Source of the DNA: Providencia stuartii
Lineage (GTDB): Bacteria; Pseudomonadota; Gammaproteobacteria; Enterobacterales; Enterobacteriaceae
Length of the DNA stretch: 64,000 nt
Direction: 5' to 3'
Assembly (NCBI GenBank): GCA_900455155.1
Contig: UGUC01000002.1
Location: forward strand, 1,116,001 to 1,180,000
In this document: in pieces, positions 59,166 to 64,000 of the stretch
How the letters are laid out: every line of letters starts with the position of its first letter
How positions within the stretch are numbered: position 1 is the stretch's first letter
The notes under the pieces: model-generated
Database searches by the model: none
Seen by the model: only the letters and a program-made list of their open reading frames with translations
Told to the model about the DNA's origin: nothing
Made by a program: the position numbers and the translations under genes

Positions 59166-60293
59166 ATGATACGTAAGTTACAAAACATATTTCATTTAGG
59201 TGTCAAAGAGCTGCGTAGTTTAGGGCGTGATAAGGCGATGATGGCGCTTATTGTTTTTGCTTTTACGGTGTCGATTTATTCATCGGCAACAGTGACGCCA
59301 GGCTCTTTGCATCACGCACCGATTGCGGTTGCTGATCAGGATAAATCACAGTTATCGAACCGTATTATCAATAGTTTTTATGCACCTTATTTTAAGACGC
59401 CGGCGGATGTAACTCCCGAACAGATTGATGGCCTTCTTGACCGAGGTACTTATACTTTTGCTTTAGATATTCCACCTAATTTTCAGAAGGATGTACTGGC
59501 CGGTCGCCATCCAGAAATCCAAGTGAATATTGATGCAACACGTATGAGCCAAGCGTTTTTAGGTAATAGCTACATTCAAAATATCACTTTAGGTGAAGTG
59601 AATGAGTTTCTTGCTAAGTACCGTAGTGATGCGAGTTTACCTGTAGATCTTGAAGTTCGTATGCGTTTTAACCCCAACTTAACGCAATCATGGTTTGGGT
59701 CGGTAATGGCAATCATTAATAACATTACTATGCTTTCGATAGTGTTAACGGGCGCTGCGCTAATTCGCGAACGAGAACACGGTACGGTTGAGCATTTAAT
59801 GGTGATGCCACTAACTCCATTTGAAATCATGCTATCTAAGATTTGGTCAATGGGATTAGTGGTTTTGGTTGCCTCGGCAGTATCGCTTCTGCTGGTGGTT
59901 AAAACCTTGCTACAAGTGCCGATCGAGGGGTCTATACTGCTATTTATGTGTGGTGTGGCATTAAGCTTATTTGCGACCACATCAATTGGTATCTTTATGG
60001 GTACGCTAGCTCGTTCAATGCCTCAGTTTGGGCTATTGATGATCCTTGTTCTATTACCGTTAAATATGCTTTCAGGAGGTATGACCGCACGTGAAAGTAT
60101 GCCTCAGTTAGTTCAAGACATTATGCTGACGATGCCGACAACACATTTTGTGAGCCTTGCACAAGCGATTTTATATCGAGGAGCAGGGTTCCAGATCGTT
60201 TGGCCTCAGTTTATTGTCTTATTAATTATCGGTATCGTCTTCTTTTCATTCGCATTAATGCGGTTTCGTAAAACCATTGCAACCATGGCATAA
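59166..60293 (+). CDS. yhhJ: ABC-2 type permease YhhJ
   Basis: This 375-residue ABC-2 family membrane protein pairs with RbbA. It begins with one membrane segment (around residues 20-40) and a large periplasmic domain (about 45-170). Five more helices end with the family segment MPQLVQDIMLTMPTTHFVSLAQAILYRG. The EREHGTVEHLMVMPLTPFEIMLSKIW loop is typical. It starts 3 bases after the rbbA stop. The substrate of the YhiI-RbbA-YhhJ exporter is unknown. Confidence 0.94.
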   Translation: MIRKLQNIFHLGVKELRSLGRDKAMMALIVFAFTVSIYSSATVTPGSLHHAPIAVADQDKSQLSNRIINSFYAPYFKTPADVTPEQIDGLLDRGTYTFALDIPPNFQKDVLAGRHPEIQVNIDATRMSQAFLGNSYIQNITLGEVNEFLAKYRSDASLPVDLEVRMRFNPNLTQSWFGSVMAIINNITMLSIVLTGAALIREREHGTVEHLMVMPLTPFEIMLSKIWSMGLVVLVASAVSLLLVVKTLLQVPIEGSILLFMCGVALSLFATTSIGIFMGTLARSMPQFGLLMILVLLPLNMLSGGMTARESMPQLVQDIMLTMPTTHFVSLAQAILYRGAGFQIVWPQFIVLLIIGIVFFSFALMRFRKTIATMA

Positions 60294-60320
60294 CACCTTG
60301 CTGTTGCAATTATGTCAAAA

Positions 60321-60349
60321 AACGCTTGCTGAATTGTTCAGTAAGCGTT
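60321..60349 (+). terminator. Hairpin after yhhJ
   Basis: AACGCTTGCTGAA (60321-60333) pairs with TTCAGTAAGCGTT (60337-60349), with one G-U pair and loop TTG. It lacks a T-run, so it is a possible operon end only. Confidence 0.5.
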
Positions 60350-60476
60350 GTAATATAGTGCCTATCAATTCAAAAATCATTGCAAGGCTGTACCTATCAA
60401 ATCGATAGTATTAACTGATTGGAAAAAAAGGCTGTAAACCAGTAACTTAATAATCAACCAAACAGGAGAACGTAAA

Positions 60477-61040
60477 ATGTCTTTAATTAATACTCAAATC
60501 AAACCATTTAAAAATCAAGCTTTTAAAGACGGTAAGTTTATCGAAGTCACCGAAAAAGATGTAGCTGGAAAATGGAGTGTATTCTTCTTCTATCCAGCAG
60601 ACTTTACTTTCGTTTGCCCAACTGAACTTGGTGACGTCGCTGACCATTACGAAGAATTCCAAAAAATGGGCGTTGAAATCTATTCAGTTTCAACTGATAC
60701 CCACTTTACTCACAAAGCATGGCACGAAAGTTCAGAAACTATCGGTAAAATCAAATACACCATGATCGGTGACCCAACAGGTGAACTGACTCGTAATTTC
60801 GAAAATATGCGTGAAGCAGAAGGTTTGGCTGACCGTGGTACTTTCGTTGTTGACCCACAAGGTATCATCCAAGCTATCGAAATCACAGCAGAAGGCATTG
60901 GCCGTGATGCTTCTGATCTGCTACGTAAAGTTAAAGCTGCACAGTATGTTGCTAGCCACCCAGGCGAAGTATGCCCTGCTAAATGGAAAGAAGGTGAAGC
61001 AACTCTGTCTCCATCTTTAGATTTGGTTGGCAAAATCTAA
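60477..61040 (+). CDS. ahpC: Alkyl hydroperoxide reductase peroxiredoxin AhpC
   Basis: This typical 2-Cys peroxiredoxin reduces hydrogen peroxide and organic peroxides; AhpF recycles it. The 187 residues equal the E. coli length. The peroxidatic Cys47 is in [13 protein letters not shown], with the Pro/Thr of the active site before it, and the resolving Cys166 is in [11 protein letters not shown] strong AGGAG site precedes the start, and ahpF follows by 87 bases. OxyR control is expected from E. coli, but I could not place a convincing OxyR site upstream. Confidence 0.98.
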   Translation: MSLINTQIKPFKNQAFKDGKFIEVTEKDVAGKWSVFFFYPADFTFVCPTELGDVADHYEEFQKMGVEIYSVSTDTHFTHKAWHESSETIGKIKYTMIGDPTGELTRNFENMREAEGLADRGTFVVDPQGIIQAIEITAEGIGRDASDLLRKVKAAQYVASHPGEVCPAKWKEGEATLSPSLDLVGKI

Positions 61041-61127
61041 TCGAAAACTTTATTTCGAAAGTAGAAAGTAAAAACATACTGATGTTATCGGGTGCTATGC
61101 ACCCGATTTTATGACCAAGGGGATCAT

Positions 61128-62702
61128 ATGCTCGATAACAATATGCAAGCGCAATTGAAAGCGTATTTAGAAAAATTGACTAAACCTGTTGAGTTAGTCG
61201 CTAATTTAGATAGCAGTAATAAATCAAATGAAATAAAACAGCTTCTAAACCAAATTGCTGCGCTTTCAGACAAGATTACTGTTCGTGAAGTACAAGATAA
61301 TACTCAAAGAGTACCATCATTTTTAATTACTAACCCTGGTGTTGATAGTGGATTGCGTTTTGCAGGTTCACCACTAGGCCATGAATTTACATCGCTTGTG
61401 CTTGCATTGTTGCAAATTGGTGGTCACCCATCTAAAGAAGCACAAGAGTTATTAGATCAAGTGAAGGCCCTTGAAGGGGAATTCCATTTTGAAACCTATT
61501 ATTCATTATCGTGCCATAACTGCCCAGATGTTGTGCAAGCACTGAATTTAATGGCAGTATTAAATCCAAATGTCACACATACAGCGATTGATGGTGCGCT
61601 GTTTCAAAATGAAATTGAAGAACGTAATGTGATGGGCGTTCCCGCTGTTTTCTTAAATGGAAAAGAGTTCGGCCAAGGGCGCATGACATTAAGTGAGATC
61701 ATTAATAAGGTTGACACGAATGCTGACGCGCGTGCCGCTAAAGCATTAACGGAACGTGAACCATTTGAAGTACTCATCATCGGTAGTGGACCTGCTGGAG
61801 CATCCGCAGCGGTTTATACTGCACGTAAAGGTATTCGCACTGGTGTGATCGGTGAGCGTTTTGGTGGCCAAGTTATGGATACCGTTGATATCGAAAACTA
61901 CATTTCTGTACTCAAAACAGAAGGGGCGATATTTGCGGGAGCACTGAAGAACCACGTTGATGACTACAATGTTGATGTAATTGATGGTCAGTCAGTGACT
62001 AAGTTAATTCCAGCAACAGAAGAAGGCGGTTACCACCAAATCGAAACAGCTTCCGGCGGAGTAATGAAGTCACGGAGTATCATTATTGCGACAGGTGCCC
62101 GTTGGCGTAACATGGGAGTACCTGGGGAGCAAGAGTATCGCACGAAAGGCGTTACATTCTGCCCACACTGTGATGGTCCGTTGTTTAAAGGCAAACGCGT
62201 TGCTGTGATTGGTGGGGGTAACTCAGGTATTGAAGCGGCTATTGACTTAGCGGGTATTGTTGAACATGTAACAGTATTGGAATTCGCGCCTGAATTGAAG
62301 GCGGATTCAGTACTACAAGATAAAGCTCGTAGCCTGAAAAATGTTGACATTATCGTTAATGCTCAAACATTGGAAGTGAAGGGCGATGGTAGCAAGATGA
62401 CGGGTCTTGAATATAAAGACCGTACTGATGATAGTGTACATTTATTAGAAGTTGCAGGTGCATTTGTGCAAATTGGCTTGTTGCCAAATACCAATTGGTT
62501 AGGTGATACCGTTGCACGTAACCGTATAGGCGAAATTGAGGTGGATGCACGTGGCGAAACAAATGTGAAAGGTGTGTTCGCTGCGGGTGACTGTACTACT
62601 GTACCTTATAAACAGATCATTATTTCAGCCGGTGAAGGTGCAAAAGCCGCACTTAGCGCCTTTGATTATCTAATCCGCACAAGTACCAGAACCGCTGAAT
62701 AG
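61128..62702 (+). CDS. ahpF: Alkyl hydroperoxide reductase flavoprotein AhpF
   Basis: AhpF is the NADH-dependent FAD disulfide reductase that reduces AhpC. ATG 61128 ([17 protein letters not shown]) with AAGGGG upstream gives 524 residues (E. coli 521). The N-terminal two-thioredoxin-fold domain has the redox pair in [14 protein letters not shown] (about 129/132). The FAD Rossmann motif [17 protein letters not shown] follows, then the second CxxC in [13 protein letters not shown] (about 345/348) and the NADH motif [15 protein letters not shown]. The C-terminal FAD-binding [15 protein letters not shown] closes the fold. A strong terminator follows, and then a prophage integrase region. Confidence 0.98.
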   Translation: MLDNNMQAQLKAYLEKLTKPVELVANLDSSNKSNEIKQLLNQIAALSDKITVREVQDNTQRVPSFLITNPGVDSGLRFAGSPLGHEFTSLVLALLQIGGHPSKEAQELLDQVKALEGEFHFETYYSLSCHNCPDVVQALNLMAVLNPNVTHTAIDGALFQNEIEERNVMGVPAVFLNGKEFGQGRMTLSEIINKVDTNADARAAKALTEREPFEVLIIGSGPAGASAAVYTARKGIRTGVIGERFGGQVMDTVDIENYISVLKTEGAIFAGALKNHVDDYNVDVIDGQSVTKLIPATEEGGYHQIETASGGVMKSRSIIIATGARWRNMGVPGEQEYRTKGVTFCPHCDGPLFKGKRVAVIGGGNSGIEAAIDLAGIVEHVTVLEFAPELKADSVLQDKARSLKNVDIIVNAQTLEVKGDGSKMTGLEYKDRTDDSVHLLEVAGAFVQIGLLPNTNWLGDTVARNRIGEIEVDARGETNVKGVFAAGDCTTVPYKQIIISAGEGAKAALSAFDYLIRTSTRTAE

Positions 62703-62736
62703 GTGTAATTTACTTTATATTCAGTGAGTTGTAGTC

Positions 62737-62769
62737 AAAAGGCACTCGGGGGCGAGTGCCTTTTTTTTG
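62737..62769 (+). terminator. Terminator after ahpF
   Basis: AAAAGGCACTCG (62737-62748) and CGAGTGCCTTTT (62753-62764) form a perfect 12-bp stem with loop GGGG, followed by TTTT. It may overlap the prophage attachment core. Confidence 0.9.
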
Positions 62770-62817
62770 TACATAATCTGTACAGAAAAGGCTCAAAAGT
62801 GCCTAAAAGTGTTCAAG

Positions 62818-62902
62818 TGTGGACAACTTGTGGACGATCTAAACGCTGATTTGGTGGTACTTACAGCGGAGAAATACATCCCAGTGTGGACAATTTGTGG
62901 AC
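62818..62902. repeat. Four TGTGGAC repeats, candidate integrase arm sites
   Basis: TGTGGAC occurs at 62818-62824, 62829-62835, 62885-62891 and 62896-62902: two pairs, each with copies 11 bases apart, 67 bases from pair to pair. Regularly spaced short repeats beside a P2-type integrase are what arm-type binding sites look like, so this is probably attL of a prophage. Confidence 0.6.
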
Positions 62903-62963
62903 ATGCAAAAGTTAAATTTGTATTGCTTTTCGTCGTCAAAATCATCCTAAAACGAACAGTCTA

Positions 62964-63950
62964 TTAAGCTAACTCTGTTCCTCCCTTTAATGGGTTGTAC
63001 GTAATCGCATCTTGAAGAAAGTCCGGTGCAAAGTGAGCGTAGGTCAGTGTTTGCTGTAATGTCGAGTGACCTAGGATCCTCTGCAAAGTAATAATACTGC
63101 CGCCATTCATCATAAAATGGGTTGCGAAAGTATGCCGTAATGCGTGCGTGGCTTGACCATGTGGCATGTCAGGCTTAATGGTCTTTATGTGTTTTCTAAA
63201 CATATCGTAAGAGGTGTTTGGAAAAAGTAGACCGGATTTTCGCGTACAGACCTTATCTGCGACTTCTTGGGAAATCGGCACAATGCGCGCTTTACCTGTT
63301 TTGGTAAAAGTGAAACGGATTTTATTTTGGATCACGTGCTCGCGTTTTAATTTAACTGCTTCCCCCCAACGCGCGCCGGTGCTTAAACATAAAATAGCCA
63401 CTTTTTTATTATCACCTTTTAATATATTCAGCAGCAGCCCAATTTCTTCATGCGTTAAATAGGACATCTCAGTCGCTTTTTGCTTTAACCGTGATAGCCC
63501 TCGTATTGGATGTTTACCCATAAATAAATCCGTGCGCTTTAAGGCGGTAAATATGCCGCTTATCGCTGAAAAATCACGGTTTATCGTGGAGGGCTTGATA
63601 CCCGCAGCGAGCCGAAGTTCGCGGTAAAGTGCTAATTGCTTATCGGTTAATAAGCACATTGGCGGGTTATCGAGTGCGGTCGCAATGCGTGTTGCCCTTA
63701 ATAACGTGTCCCGCGCATAGTCGCTACTTTTACCAAAGGTGTTCCACCACAAATCAATTAAGTCTTGTAGTGGCCGAATATCATTGGATTTATCTAACCA
63801 ATCTTTGTGCATTTTGTTCGATAGGGCGTAACGTTCAAACAAAACGGCTTCGTGTTTTGTATCAAATCGACGCCTGACGCGTTTTCCTTGACGGCCAGCC
63901 GGTCTAATGTCCACTTCATATTGACCATCTTCGAGTTTCTTAATTGCCAT
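62964..63950 (-). CDS. int: P2-type prophage tyrosine integrase
   Basis: This tyrosine recombinase resembles the integrases of P2-like phages. ATG 63950 (MAIKKLEDGQYEVDIRPAGRQG) has GGAGGG 7 bases upstream, better than the upstream in-frame start at 63995. The 328 residues have an N-terminal arm-binding domain, a core-binding domain (about 55-150) and the catalytic domain. The Arg is in STGARWGEAVKL, His-x-x-Arg in HALRHTFATHF, His in LGHSTLQQTL and the Tyr nucleophile in TLTYAHFAP. The gene points toward ahpF, and TGTGGAC repeats lie between. The rest of the prophage would lie to the right, outside the window. Confidence 0.9.
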   Translation of the reverse strand: MAIKKLEDGQYEVDIRPAGRQGKRVRRRFDTKHEAVLFERYALSNKMHKDWLDKSNDIRPLQDLIDLWWNTFGKSSDYARDTLLRATRIATALDNPPMCLLTDKQLALYRELRLAAGIKPSTINRDFSAISGIFTALKRTDLFMGKHPIRGLSRLKQKATEMSYLTHEEIGLLLNILKGDNKKVAILCLSTGARWGEAVKLKREHVIQNKIRFTFTKTGKARIVPISQEVADKVCTRKSGLLFPNTSYDMFRKHIKTIKPDMPHGQATHALRHTFATHFMMNGGSIITLQRILGHSTLQQTLTYAHFAPDFLQDAITYNPLKGGTELA

Positions 63951-64000
63951 AAGAAAGCCCTCCGAGGGTCGATTGGCCTTGCGAGTTAACCTCACAAAAT

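Noticed and set aside
60380..60440. OxyR site before ahpC
   Set aside because: CTATC and GATAG elements occur, but not in the ATAG-N7-CTAT spacing, so no site is claimed.
62767..62967. 66-codon plus-strand ORF between ahpF and int
   Set aside because: It runs through the terminator tail and the TGTGGAC repeats, has no ribosome site and an implausible composition. It is better explained as attachment-site DNA.

Overview
This window is chromosomal DNA of a Morganellaceae enterobacterium, most probably Providencia. The reasons are: enterobacterial gene order (yoaA-tsaB-yeaY-fadD-rnd, minCDE-ycgL-ycgM-ycgN, grxB, ldhA-hslJ, ydbH-ynbE-ydbL, azoR/hrpA, ydgI-ydgH-pntAB, uspE-fnr, yhiI-rbbA-yhhJ, ahpCF); AT-rich base composition; chaperone-usher operons resembling those of Proteus/Providencia; and a tyrosine decarboxylase-tyrosine permease pair of the kind described in Providencia. 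The genus call is inference from memory, without a database search.

Layout. 1-10.7 kb is conserved core: DNA helicase, tRNA t6A modification, fatty-acid activation, RNase D, division-site selection (Min) and small envelope/unknown genes. 10.7-13.1 kb holds an aldo-keto reductase, a FUSC-type membrane protein and an isolated 55-residue protein that looks like a ribbon-helix-helix DNA binder. 14.6-20.6 kb is a fimbrial operon (major subunit, chaperone, usher, adhesin, minor subunit) with a convergent Xre-type regulator, set in long AT-rich non-coding flanks. 21.8-32.2 kb returns to core genes. 32.2-37.7 kb is a second, differently organised fimbrial operon on the minus strand. 37.8-46.2 kb holds an ArcD-like antiporter, ydgH, the proton-translocating transhydrogenase, uspE and fnr. 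46.5-51.1 kb holds a quinone oxidoreductase-like gene and the tyrosine decarboxylase/TyrP tyramine module. 51.3-55 kb holds a YqjI-like PadR regulator with an overlapping small gene, an ABC-F ATPase and a GNAT acetyltransferase. 55.3-60.3 kb is the yhiI-rbbA-yhhJ exporter and 60.4-62.7 kb is ahpCF. A P2-type integrase at the right edge marks the probable start of a prophage inserted just downstream of ahpF.

The most interesting signal is upstream of the ABC-F gene. A 27-codon leader ORF with a near-perfect ribosome binding site is followed by four RNA segments that can pair as 1:2 plus 3:4 (3:4 hides the ABC-F start region) or, alternatively, as 2:3. This is the geometry of an ermC-like, ribosome-stalling translational attenuator and suggests antibiotic-inducible expression.

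A caution on quality: I count about 25 single-base frameshifts in 15 genes (22 consistent with one extra base, 3 with one missing). Most lie in short homopolymers, and conserved protein sequence resumes immediately in the new frame. They hit genes expected to be needed (tsaB) and one gene five times (hrpA), so base-calling/assembly errors are more likely than gene decay. Those genes are listed as full-length CDS with the shifts noted.
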